From: Clostridia bacterium
GTDB lineage: Bacteria; Bacillota; Clostridia; TANB77; CAG-508
Direction of reading: 5' to 3'
Assembly (NCBI GenBank): GCA_017528085.1
Contig: JAFXPH010000002.1
Coordinates: 81,071-145,070, forward strand
DNA: 64,000 nucleotides
Both the position numbers and the translations under genes were made by a program. Shown here one piece after another: positions 52,185-59,729 of this stretch. Numbering within the stretch: position 1 is the stretch's first letter; every line of letters starts with the position of its first letter. The notes beneath the pieces are model-generated. The model made no database searches. It was not told the DNA's origin and saw only the letters and a list, made by a program, of their open reading frames with translations.

Positions 52185-52213
52185 TTGACCTAGCATGCTA
52201 TCTATGTTATAAT
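52185..52213 (+). promoter_or_regulatory. Predicted promoter of the Nudix gene
   Basis: TTGACC (52185-52190), a 17-base spacer and a perfect TATAAT (52208-52213), 77 bases before the Nudix ATG. A GCATGC palindrome lies in the spacer. Confidence 0.7.
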
Positions 52214-52290
52214 ATTTTCAGCAACATTTATTATACTTTAATTGCAAAATACAGTTATTGTATAAATCTTATGCTAAAGGGTGTGACATC

Positions 52291-52824
52291 ATGATAAATG
52301 CTGCTGAAATCATAAGAGAAGCCGATAGGATTACTATGGCTGACCGCAGAAACTATTTCAAAGGCTTGGACGTTCTTGGGATTAGGAACTGGCTTTACTG
52401 CTGTGGCTTTGATAGACACATGCCGATTGAAGCCTATTCCACTGAAGTTGCAATTCTTGTGCCGGAAGGTATTTTGATGCAAGTTCGGTCCTGGGAAAAT
52501 CGTCTTGGTTTTTGGGGCGGCGAAGTACAACCTGATGAACTCCCGCTTGTTGGTGCCCAGAGAGAACTCTTTGAAGAGACTAATCTTTGGGTTGAGATGG
52601 ATGAATTTGAGTATGTAGAAACCTACAAACACTCTCATACCTATCCAAGTGGTGATGTGTGTCTCTATACGACATACAGATATATTGTAAGATATCCCGT
52701 TGTTCCAAAGATTGAGCTTGACTACGAGTCTAAAGGTTATGAAGTGCTGAAATATGCTATCTTCAAAGACCATGTTGACTTTATAGAAATAGCTCTGAGC
52801 AGATTAAAAGAGTCCCAAATTTAA
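52291..52824 (+). CDS. Nudix hydrolase, base composition unlike neighbours
   Basis: I start at ATG 52291 with AAGGGTG upstream; the protein is 177 residues. The Nudix box GEVQPDELPLVGAQRELFEE (followed by TNL) is complete except that Asn replaces the Gly near the end. It follows a beta strand ILMQVRSWENRLGFWG. Nudix enzymes cleave nucleoside diphosphates linked to other groups; the substrate is unknown. The gene is visibly more GC-rich than its surroundings, like the HNH gene at 45100, which suggests acquisition. It has its own strong promoter, and its stop codon lies inside the terminator stem (52806-52838). Confidence 0.9.
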   Translation: MINAAEIIREADRITMADRRNYFKGLDVLGIRNWLYCCGFDRHMPIEAYSTEVAILVPEGILMQVRSWENRLGFWGGEVQPDELPLVGAQRELFEETNLWVEMDEFEYVETYKHSHTYPSGDVCLYTTYRYIVRYPVVPKIELDYESKGYEVLKYAIFKDHVDFIEIALSRLKESQI

Positions 52825-52838
52825 TTTGGGACTCTTTT
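52806..52838. terminator. Convergent bidirectional terminator
   Basis: A 15 bp perfect stem (arms 52806-52820 and 52824-52838) is flanked by A-runs on the left and T-runs on the right. It can end both the Nudix transcript and the opposing transcript of 52860-54924. Confidence 0.9.
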
Positions 52839-52859
52839 TTATATTATTGTTAAAAATAT

Positions 52860-53561
52860 TTAATTTAAATTACCTTCAATTCCTGTAATTCTATTTTTAT
52901 CATCAAATTTTATTGTAAGTACTACATTTCCTTTAAATGTAGCTTTTACTTCATTATCAGTTTCTTCATAGTCAATATTATTTTCAATTAATGTAGATAA
53001 AACTAATAGTTTTCCATCAGCAGTTGTATTTTTAACTGTATCCATTATTACAGTTGTAAACTCTAGTGGTGTTATTTCTGAATATATTTCTGATGGAAGA
53101 CCTTTTACAAACATGTATATAGATGCTTTTCCAGTTCCTTTAAAGTAACATACATCTTCTGGAGCAAATGCTGTATATATTTTAGCTAAATTATGAGCTA
53201 TTACATCACCTTCTAGTAAAATCCTTCCTTGAGCTAAGTCTGTTAAATTTAAACCAGTTAAAGTCTCTCTTACCTTTACCATCATTTTAACAAATTCATC
53301 AGGAATAACTTCTTCAAGTTCTGCAGAATACCAATATGGATCTCCATCTAAAGTTGTTCCAATGTATTCTACATCAAATACTCTTGAACCATCTAGAACA
53401 AGTTCTCCTTTTGTTACATCTGTATCCCATCTTTCGTAATTTCCAAAATAGTTCATTAATCTTTTTTGATATAGATATACTTTTCCAGCACATACTGAAT
53501 ATACATCCACAAAATCAATATTTCTTCCTTCAAGAAGTTTTAATGTTTCATCTTTTAACAT
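52860..53561 (-). CDS. Uncharacterised protein, DUF6882-like
   Basis: A 233-residue soluble protein without signal peptide or helices crossing the membrane. The middle contains FDVEYIGTTLDGDPYWYSAEL and PDEFVKMM, a pattern I associate with the DUF6882 family (a Gly-Thr then Trp in an alpha/beta fold), but this is a weak match. The C-terminal ~60 residues form an NTF2-like or beta-rich tail ending KFDDKNRITGIEGN. It is the last gene of the operon with the HD hydrolase (2-base gap) and ITPase. Function unknown. Confidence 0.7.
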   Translation of the reverse strand: MLKDETLKLLEGRNIDFVDVYSVCAGKVYLYQKRLMNYFGNYERWDTDVTKGELVLDGSRVFDVEYIGTTLDGDPYWYSAELEEVIPDEFVKMMVKVRETLTGLNLTDLAQGRILLEGDVIAHNLAKIYTAFAPEDVCYFKGTGKASIYMFVKGLPSEIYSEITPLEFTTVIMDTVKNTTADGKLLVLSTLIENNIDYEETDNEVKATFKGNVVLTIKFDDKNRITGIEGNLN

Positions 53562-53563
53562 AT

Positions 53564-54352
53564 TTACTTTCCTTCCTCATTTAATTTTCTATCAATATAT
53601 TTATGAAGAATAACTCTTGCTTCCTCCATCATTTCTTTAGTTTTTTCATCTTTATAGTTAATTCTATCAATCTCACGATTAATATAATCATTTTCCTTTA
53701 GATAAATATAACTTTCTTTGAAGTTTAAGTCAAATGTAAATGCTAAAAAGCTAAGCCAGAAGTCAATTATAGTTTTACATTCTTTTGAAACTATTAATTG
53801 TTCTTTTTTAAAGTCTTCAAATATTTTTTCTGTATATGTTGAATTTTCGACTTCTTCTTCAGTTGCACCAATTATTGCTTCAAAAGTATCGTTTACTTTT
53901 ACTCTATAGTTATCAAGCTTATCAGCATCTCTAATTATTTTAGCAAATAGTATTTCTCTTTCTGTTAAACCATCTTCTACTAGAGTTATCTTATTATGAT
54001 GATAGATTGCTTTTCTTATTATCTCATCATAGATGTCTTCTTTGACAAACTCTCTAATCATGCCATCATCAAATAATAGTTTTATTCCATAGTCTGCATG
54101 ATCCCATCCTGTAAAATCAAAATAGGAATCATTTTCTTTAAGTTGTTCAAATCTACCAATGTCATGAAGTAATCCAATAAGTGAAGCTAACCTAAAATCT
54201 TCATCATTTAGACCTATATTTTCTGCTAGATATTCACTTAAGTTCTGTACATGGAATGTATGTCTTATTTTTAAATCAATCTTTGGATCTTTTACATCAA
54301 ATTCATTTACATATTTAGAAAATACTTCTTTAGCTTGTACTAAATCTATCAT
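53564..54352 (-). CDS. HD-domain phosphohydrolase
   Basis: A 262-residue protein. RHTFHVQNLSEYLAENIGL, then GLLHDIGRFEQ (the HD pair), YHHNKI and RDADKLDN give the complete set of metal ligands of the HD superfamily. Members hydrolyse nucleotides, cyclic dinucleotides or (p)ppGpp; the exact substrate cannot be read here. It is translationally coupled to the upstream ITPase gene (TAATG overlap), which argues for nucleotide clean-up. The C-terminal third is helical and unassigned. Confidence 0.88.
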   Translation of the reverse strand: MIDLVQAKEVFSKYVNEFDVKDPKIDLKIRHTFHVQNLSEYLAENIGLNDEDFRLASLIGLLHDIGRFEQLKENDSYFDFTGWDHADYGIKLLFDDGMIREFVKEDIYDEIIRKAIYHHNKITLVEDGLTEREILFAKIIRDADKLDNYRVKVNDTFEAIIGATEEEVENSTYTEKIFEDFKKEQLIVSKECKTIIDFWLSFLAFTFDLNFKESYIYLKENDYINREIDRINYKDEKTKEMMEEARVILHKYIDRKLNEEGK

Positions 54353-54924
54353 TATCTAGCTCCTTCATACCACTTTGCAAATTCTTCTATTGAAGATGAA
54401 GAGCCATCTTTTTGTCTTCTTTCTCCTCTTTCTACATCTTCCATTTGAGCAAGTGTCTTATCACAGTTAAGTGGCTTAAATATATACCAAAGTTCTGACC
54501 ATTTATTTTCTTGGTCTATTCCTTCTCTTTTTAGAGTTAATGTTCCTTTAGATTCTCCATAGAAATATTTTATTTCTTTTCCATCATAGTAAGCTAAACA
54601 CTCTCTAAATGCGCAGCTTCTATTCTCTACATTTTCCATAAGTTTAAGTATTCCATCTATACCAATAGTCTCTAATGCAAAATTTACAAATGCTCTTGGA
54701 AAACCATTTAGTTCATCAACAAAAAATCCAGCATCTAATGCAATGCATGGTTTCTTTACTAATTCATATGCTTCTTTTACTTTACATGTAGCTATCTCTT
54801 TTAAGTCATCAGATCTTGGTTCATCTAAATCATAGTTAAATATTTCAAGTTTAGCTTTTTTGAAATACTTTTGAGCAGATGCTACCTTACCTTTATTATG
54901 AGTTACAAAAGTTATACTGTCCAT
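54352..54924 (-). CDS. Non-canonical purine NTP pyrophosphatase (RdgB/HAM1-like)
   Basis: A 190-residue ITPase-family protein. ITFVTHNKGKVASAQKYF at the start is the phosphate-binding strand-loop. PCIALDAGFFVDELNGFPRAF corresponds to the family D-S/A-G-x-x-V-D-x-L-x-G-x-P motif with the catalytic Asp. The C terminus carries a KDGSSSSIEEFAKWY segment. It removes ITP, XTP and similar bases from the nucleotide pool. Sequence is more divergent than standard RdgB, so substrate choice may differ. It heads the three-gene operon, with an extended -10 promoter at 54951-54956. Confidence 0.85.
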   Translation of the reverse strand: MDSITFVTHNKGKVASAQKYFKKAKLEIFNYDLDEPRSDDLKEIATCKVKEAYELVKKPCIALDAGFFVDELNGFPRAFVNFALETIGIDGILKLMENVENRSCAFRECLAYYDGKEIKYFYGESKGTLTLKREGIDQENKWSELWYIFKPLNCDKTLAQMEDVERGERRQKDGSSSSIEEFAKWYEGAR

Positions 54925-54950
54925 AAAAACTCCTTTAATATTTTTTTATC

Positions 54951-54956
54951 ATTATA
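54951..54956 (-). promoter_or_regulatory. Extended -10 promoter of the ITPase operon
   Basis: TGATATAAT on the minus strand gives a perfect TATAAT with the TGn extension, 27 bases before the start codon. No good -35 box is seen. Confidence 0.5.
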
Positions 54957-54966
54957 TCACAAGAGA

Positions 54967-55001
54967 AAGAAATAAGTGAGTAAATTACTCACTTATTTCT
55001 T
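54967..55001 (-). terminator. Intrinsic terminator of the alarmone synthetase gene
   Basis: A 15-17 bp perfect stem (arms 54967-54983 and 54985-55001, AAGAAATAAGTGAGTAA) lies 18 bases after the stop at 55020. The T run after it is interrupted by C. Confidence 0.75.
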
Positions 55002-55019
55002 AAAATATATTTTAAAATG

Positions 55020-55709
55020 TTAGTTTAAGAATCTCTTACTCTTTTTTAATTCATCATCTGATAGAATTGATAACTTATTATCAATTTCATCAATAATGTT
55101 TGCATATTTCATAAGTCTCTTCTTTGCACTTGCATTATCATTTTCACTTTTATAATTAATTTGATGCTCAAGTTGTGACCAGAAGTTCATACCCAAGCTT
55201 CTAATTTGTATTTCAGATCTTATAAACATTATTCCTCTTGAGAAGTTAACTGGAACTTCAACAATTAAGTGGAAAGATCTATAACCACTTTTCTTAGGAT
55301 TTTTAATATAATCTCTTTCTTCTAATATTCTTACATCTTGGAAAGATTCAATTAGCTCTGCTATTTTATATACATCATCTTTAAAATTACATACAATTCT
55401 TATGCCTGATACATCATTTAAGTTATTAATTAAATTACCATATGTTAAAGCATATCCTTTTTTGTTAAGTTTTTTTATTATGCTGTCATATGATTTAATT
55501 CTACATGTTATTTCTTCAATAGGAGTATAACTATAGAACTCATTCAGTTCTTCTTTTAATATTTCGAGTTTAGTCATAAGTTCTCGTTGAGCTGACTTAT
55601 AAAGAAACATTAATTTTCTAAATTTGTCATCATCTTTATTTATCATGTCATTTTCATTTAATAAACTATTGATGCTCAGCAAGTTGTTTTGGTTAATAAT
55701 ATCAATCAC
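55020..55709 (-). CDS. Small alarmone synthetase, RelA/SpoT domain (RelQ-like)
   Basis: A 229-residue single-domain (p)ppGpp synthetase. SYDSIIKKLNKKG, DVSGIRIVCNF, NPKKSGYRSFHLIVEVP and SEIQIRSLGMNFWSQLEHQINYK are the ordered motifs of the RelA/SpoT synthetase fold, with the pyrophosphate-transfer Glu in E-x-Q-I-R. No hydrolase, TGS or ACT domain is attached, so it is a RelQ/RelP-type enzyme that acts without the ribosome. The start is GTG; an AAAGGAG lies 14 bases upstream, farther than ideal. Its N-terminal 40 residues are helical and atypical. It has its own terminator. Confidence 0.9.
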   Translation of the reverse strand: MIDIINQNNLLSINSLLNENDMINKDDDKFRKLMFLYKSAQRELMTKLEILKEELNEFYSYTPIEEITCRIKSYDSIIKKLNKKGYALTYGNLINNLNDVSGIRIVCNFKDDVYKIAELIESFQDVRILEERDYIKNPKKSGYRSFHLIVEVPVNFSRGIMFIRSEIQIRSLGMNFWSQLEHQINYKSENDNASAKKRLMKYANIIDEIDNKLSILSDDELKKSKRFLN

Positions 55710-55964
55710 TTCTAAATATTCATCTCCTTTATTAAATTATTATTACAATATTCACTTTTTATTTTTTACTATACTTATTCTATTCATAATTTATTAAATT
55801 AGTATTGAAATTATGTGTAAGTCTTGTGAACAAATTTTGCCATATTGTCTAAATCAAAAAATAATAGTTTGTGTACTCCACATTCCATCCACATCTTAGA
55901 GACTGCTAACTTTTGTAATCTGGTTGTAAAATTAAAAATATATATTTGAAATCATTTTAAAATT
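55710..55964. other. Upstream region of the alarmone synthetase, no gene seen
   Basis: This gap of about 255 bases has no ORF worth calling. Around 55860-55925 it is a little richer in G and C than the flanks, with no convincing stem-loop, tRNA or riboswitch that I can recognise. A weak TAGAAT/TATAGT-rich stretch near 55760-55790 may be the promoter of the GTG-start gene. Confidence 0.4.
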
Positions 55965-55968
55965 AAAA

Positions 55969-55990
55969 AAGTCATGGATATCCATGACTT
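55969..55990 (-). terminator. Intrinsic terminator of the AlaX-like gene
   Basis: A perfect 22-base palindrome, AAGTCATGGATATCCATGACTT, is followed by TTTTTAATTTT on the minus strand. It overlaps the stop codon at 55989. Confidence 0.85.
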
Positions 55991-57149
55991 AAATTTTAGT
56001 TTCTAAAAACTTAATAATATTCTCTTCATTTACTTCTTCAAGTTTACCTTGAGCAAGTTCTGGAGTTCCTCCACCTTTACCTGTAAATCTATCATTTAAT
56101 AGGCGAGCAACTTCATTTGCTTTAATATCATCTTTTACTTTAGATTTAATAATATATTTTGTTTCACTTTCTTCTTTAGAAAGAATTATAGCTATTGCTG
56201 TAGACTTTTCAGCTAATACTTCAATCATATTCTTTAAGTCGTAGCCTGTTAGATTCTTCTTTATAATTACTCTTATATCCCTTTCTTCTAATCCTTCAAC
56301 TTCTTCTCTAAAACTTTCGAGCTTAATTTCTTTTATTTGTTTTTCTAAAGCTGTATTTGCTTCCTTTAAAGATTTTACTTGAGAAGGAATATTTTCAAAT
56401 TCAGCAGATAGCATTTCAGATAGTTCTTGTAAAATAGAATACTCTTTATTAAACTCATCTAGTGCTTTATTAGATGCTAACATATATACTCTTGATCCTG
56501 TTTTATATTTTTCAGAATATAATAGTTTAATAAATCCAATTTCACCAGTAGTATCTACATGTATACCACAACATGCACATCTATCTACACCTTCTATTTC
56601 AACTAATCTTATATCTTCGTTTAGTTCTTTTTTGCTTCTATAAGTAATCTTTTTAGCTTCTTCTGGAGACAAGACTGTTTCTTTTACTTTGATGTTTTTT
56701 GAAATTGCTTCATTAGCTCTTTTTTCAATATCTCTTAAAACATCTTCTGAAATGAATTTATCAAAATCCATAGTAACAAATTCTTTTCCCATATGGAATC
56801 CAACATTATTGGCATCTAAAGTACTACATACTAAACCAGATACAATATGTTCTCCTGTATGAGATTTCATATTTTGATATCTATTTTCAAAATCTAACAC
56901 AAGATGAACTTTATCACCTTTCTTTAATTCTTCTTTTAGGTAATGATAAATTACTCCATCTTTAGTTTGGACATCTAATATTTCAAAAGAATTAATAGTT
57001 CCTTTATCAGCATTTTGCCCACCACCTTCTGGGTAGAAAATAGTATCATCTAAAACAACTTTATAGATTTCTCCATCTTGGATAACATCTTTTACAGTTG
57101 CATCATATTCTTTTTCATATGGTTTTAAGTAAAATCTATCTTGAAACAT
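55989..57149 (-). CDS. Alanyl-tRNA editing protein, AlaX-L type with DHHA1 domain
   Basis: I start at ATG 57149 (AAGGAAAAGGA upstream), giving 386 residues. The N-terminal half is the AlaRS-type editing fold: TIFYPEGGGQ, SHTGEHIVSGL with zinc-binding His 97 and 101, and CACCGIHVDTTGEIG with the further Cys/His ligands. After a short coiled coil (about 240-275), the C-terminal DHHA1 domain ends in GKGGGTPELAQGK. It hydrolyses Ser- or Gly-tRNA(Ala) mischarged by alanyl-tRNA synthetase, acting in trans. It is monocistronic with promoter 57170-57198. Confidence 0.93.
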   Translation of the reverse strand: MFQDRFYLKPYEKEYDATVKDVIQDGEIYKVVLDDTIFYPEGGGQNADKGTINSFEILDVQTKDGVIYHYLKEELKKGDKVHLVLDFENRYQNMKSHTGEHIVSGLVCSTLDANNVGFHMGKEFVTMDFDKFISEDVLRDIEKRANEAISKNIKVKETVLSPEEAKKITYRSKKELNEDIRLVEIEGVDRCACCGIHVDTTGEIGFIKLLYSEKYKTGSRVYMLASNKALDEFNKEYSILQELSEMLSAEFENIPSQVKSLKEANTALEKQIKEIKLESFREEVEGLEERDIRVIIKKNLTGYDLKNMIEVLAEKSTAIAIILSKEESETKYIIKSKVKDDIKANEVARLLNDRFTGKGGGTPELAQGKLEEVNEENIIKFLETKI

Positions 57150-57169
57150 ATCCTTTTCCTTTCGGCTAT

Positions 57170-57198
57170 AATATATCATATTTTAGGCAATTTTTCAA
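57170..57198 (-). promoter_or_regulatory. Predicted promoter of the AlaX-like gene
   Basis: TTGAAA (57198-57193), a 17-base spacer and TATATT (57175-57170) lie on the minus strand, 20 bases before the start. Confidence 0.6.
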
Positions 57199-57218
57199 TT
57201 TCAAACACGTTACAAAAC

Positions 57219-57250
57219 AAAACCAAGCACTATTTAGAATGCTTGGTTTT
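57219..57250 (-). terminator. Terminator of the right-hand operon
   Basis: An 11 bp perfect stem AAAACCAAGCA / TGCTTGGTTTT with a 10-base loop. The stop codon at 57234 lies in the loop, so the stem begins inside the coding sequence. The minus-strand tail is TTTTGTTTTG. Confidence 0.8.
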
Positions 57251-58019
57251 TAGATTTTTTATTTAATTCTTTTATATATTTTGTTGCATATTTAATATCT
57301 TCATATGCGAGGTATCCAGCTTTATTGCCATCAACTAATACGTTAAATTCACCATCATATATTACTCTTCTATTATCTTTATATCCTTCATATAAGTACT
57401 TACCAAATCCAAGATATATAGTTGTAAGGTCTGTTAAAAGTTCATTTGGTATATCACCTTTAAGTTCAATATGTCTTGAAAGTAAAAAGTGATGAGTACA
57501 CTCATGAGCAAGAACTGCAACTAATGTATCTAAAGTCATATATGGGTCTTTAACTAAAATTACTTTTTTATTATCCACATCATATAAACCAAAGTATGAT
57601 GTATATGTTCTAGATGAAATAGACTTAATCTCTAAAGGTAGTTCTTTAATTTCAAAATGTTCTAGCATGCATTTATAAAGTTCTTTTATATAGTCATTAT
57701 TGAATCTACTGTATAAAAGTCTACTAGATAAATCTTCCCTTATTATAAAATCGCCTTTAAAAGTATAACTACCTTTAACTTGTTCCTCAAAGACTTTATT
57801 AATGTAGTCTATATACTTTCTGATAGTTTCATTTTTATATAGTCTTTTCTTTACATTTTGTTTCATTAAAGCTTTTAGCTCACTATCATACTTTGCTTTA
57901 TTCTTTACTAAAGCAAAAAAATAAAGAATATAGTATCTATACTCGATAGCTAAATAAATTAAAATTACGCCTATGGTCACAGCAACAAAAATCATTATAC
58001 TTCTATTATTTCCTTCCAA
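57234..58019 (-). CDS. Membrane-anchored HExxH metallopeptidase-like protein
   Basis: A 261-residue protein with one N-terminal helix (about 9-35). The rest holds VAVLAHECTHHFLL, giving the zinc motif HECTH at 172-176, and PNELLTDLTTIYLGFG, supplying the third ligand near Glu 193 or Asp 197. This is the gluzincin pattern. The start is uncertain: TTG at 58019 lacks a ribosome site, while ATG eight codons later has AAGGA 15 bases upstream. It is the last gene of the right-hand operon. Target unknown; the orientation of the catalytic domain cannot be decided from sequence. Confidence 0.8.
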   Translation of the reverse strand: MEGNNRSIMIFVAVTIGVILIYLAIEYRYYILYFFALVKNKAKYDSELKALMKQNVKKRLYKNETIRKYIDYINKVFEEQVKGSYTFKGDFIIREDLSSRLLYSRFNNDYIKELYKCMLEHFEIKELPLEIKSISSRTYTSYFGLYDVDNKKVILVKDPYMTLDTLVAVLAHECTHHFLLSRHIELKGDIPNELLTDLTTIYLGFGKYLYEGYKDNRRVIYDGEFNVLVDGNKAGYLAYEDIKYATKYIKELNKKSKNQAF

Positions 58020-58032
58020 TTTTTATAGTTTT

Positions 58033-58971
58033 TTATTGCGCAAATGTTATTGTAGATCTACTTACTTCTAGATATTGACCTTCTTTTACTATTACAGTTT
58101 TTTTACCATCAAAATTATTATTCTTTACTATGTTAGAGTCGCCAATAGGTCCTGACTTAATTGCATAATATCCTCTACCTCCTATGCTTTCAACAATATA
58201 TGTTCCGGCAGGTAAGTCTAAACCTATTTTATAGTATCCTCCTTGATTATAATCTTCTATATCATTTAATTTTTCAAAAACTTCTTTGGCATTAGAAACA
58301 CCCAATTCTTGAATAGCATCAATTTTTATTAAAATGCCTCTAGTTGTAATGTTGCCTGTACCGTGAACCTTTACATACCCAAAGCTATCAAAGTTTTCAT
58401 TATCGATAATGTTTCCTGCTTTGTCTTCTTCTGAATAATATTGTCCATTTTTGTATTTAATAAATGCATATTCTCCAGGTGGTATCTCTCCAGCTATATA
58501 TGAGCCAGTATCAAACACCTTTCCTTCTTTAATAAGGTCTCCAAGTTTTAAAATCATTTTTTCAGATTCTGTGTACTCTCTATTTATACTTGTATTTGTA
58601 TCATCATTGTTTTGCGTGCTTTGTGTTTGATAAATATCTTTTGAAGTAGTTTCTTCCATGTTGTTATTCACATTTTCATGAAATTTAGTCATAACATCTT
58701 TAGCGTAAATAACAAGAACTATAAGTATTAATATTGATATTATTGTTGTTGCTATTGAAATATCTCTTGTTGTTTTCTTCGTTTGTGTTATTGCAATCAA
58801 TCCAAAAACAGCTGAAATTATAAGACATAAAATACCTATTGAACTAAATTCAACTACAAAAAATGATAATATTATTCCCCATGCCAAACATATTAAACTA
58901 ATAATCATCATAATATTAGGTTCTAGTTCTTTAATTTCTTCTTTTTCCACATCATTGTTTTTTTGCTCCAT
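58033..58971 (-). CDS. Membrane protein with paired Gly-Tyr-rich C-terminal domains
   Basis: I start at ATG 58971 (GGGAG 9 bases upstream), giving 312 residues. A charged cytoplasmic start leads to three or four helices (about 22-105), then an outer region. Two similar modules follow, each beginning with a Pro-Gly/Ala-Gly turn and a Tyr strand (IPPGEYAFIKYKNGQYY; LPAGTYIVESIGGRGYY) and ending in a YVKVHG or YLEVSRS strand. Such modules are frequent in clostridial surface proteins of unknown function. The 5' end overlaps the YwaF-like gene by 20 bases, so the genes are co-transcribed. Confidence 0.75.
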   Translation of the reverse strand: MEQKNNDVEKEEIKELEPNIMMIISLICLAWGIILSFFVVEFSSIGILCLIISAVFGLIAITQTKKTTRDISIATTIISILILIVLVIYAKDVMTKFHENVNNNMEETTSKDIYQTQSTQNNDDTNTSINREYTESEKMILKLGDLIKEGKVFDTGSYIAGEIPPGEYAFIKYKNGQYYSEEDKAGNIIDNENFDSFGYVKVHGTGNITTRGILIKIDAIQELGVSNAKEVFEKLNDIEDYNQGGYYKIGLDLPAGTYIVESIGGRGYYAIKSGPIGDSNIVKNNNFDGKKTVIVKEGQYLEVSRSTITFAQ

Positions 58972-59728
58972 TTTTGAATTCTCCCTCATAAAAATATTCT
59001 TTTTTATTAATAATAATAAAAGGTAAGTACATAATTAAAGCTCCAACGAATAAAAAGCTAATATACGATACTAAGTATAGCATTGGACTTATGCCATATA
59101 CTTTCTCTATAAACCCTACTTCTGCTCCTTCTCTTAAGAACATATAGTTTTGACCAAATGCTGTATCAATTATAAATGTAAAATCTACAAGTAACATTAC
59201 TACAATCATTACATTTACATAGTTTTTAATATTTGGTCTATGTTCTTTAATTCTTATCATAAGTATAGGTATAATTAATATCAAATAGTGAAATAAGAAT
59301 GTCTCTATTGCTCTAAAGCTAAATATTGGATAGTAATCTGCAATTCCTGATGGGAATACTATTCCAAATATACCACCTACTATAGCTGTTAAATACACAT
59401 AGTCTCTTAATACATCGTTTTTCATAAACACTGAAAGTGGTACAAAAAACATTTGAAGTGCACATATATGAAGTGGAAGTAAATTAATAATGCCATGAAC
59501 TCCACACATATACATCCATGCTGTAAAGCATAATTCTAAACAAGGTACCATTATTCCAAATACCTTGATTAGTTTCATTGCTTTTTCTTTTTTAATTCTT
59601 GCTACGACAAACATTGTAAGATTAACAAGCAAACATATTACTGCAATCACTACAAGATGTTCAAAGCCAAACATTTTAAATACTTTAGTTTTATCAACTT
59701 TATCATAAAATGCGAGGAAATCTTCCAT
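58952..59728 (-). CDS. YwaF/TIGR02206-like integral membrane protein
   Basis: I start at ATG 59728 (AAGGAT 6 bases upstream); the protein is 258 residues with about seven helices. LPLHICALQMFFVPLSVFM, the GGIFGIVFPSG loop and FHYLILIIPILMI are the hallmarks of the TIGR02206 (YwaF) membrane family. Family function is not established. The start falls one base before the stop of the CobW-like gene, which implies coupling. It ends inside the next gene by 20 bases. Confidence 0.87.
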   Translation of the reverse strand: MEDFLAFYDKVDKTKVFKMFGFEHLVVIAVICLLVNLTMFVVARIKKEKAMKLIKVFGIMVPCLELCFTAWMYMCGVHGIINLLPLHICALQMFFVPLSVFMKNDVLRDYVYLTAIVGGIFGIVFPSGIADYYPIFSFRAIETFLFHYLILIIPILMIRIKEHRPNIKNYVNVMIVVMLLVDFTFIIDTAFGQNYMFLREGAEVGFIEKVYGISPMLYLVSYISFLFVGALIMYLPFIIINKKEYFYEGEFKNGAKKQ

Positions 59729-59729
59729 A

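Noticed and set aside
52255..52773. 172-residue frame on the minus strand opposite the Nudix gene
   Set aside because: The plus strand has a complete Nudix box, promoter, ribosome site and terminator; the opposite frame has no recognisable domain or ribosome site.
54967..55001. Long perfect palindrome, considered as an insertion-sequence end or attachment site
   Set aside because: It lies just behind a stop codon with no transposase nearby; a terminator is the simpler reading.
55860..55930. Slightly GC-richer stretch, considered as a small RNA or riboswitch
   Set aside because: No stable nested stems or known conserved core could be drawn by eye.
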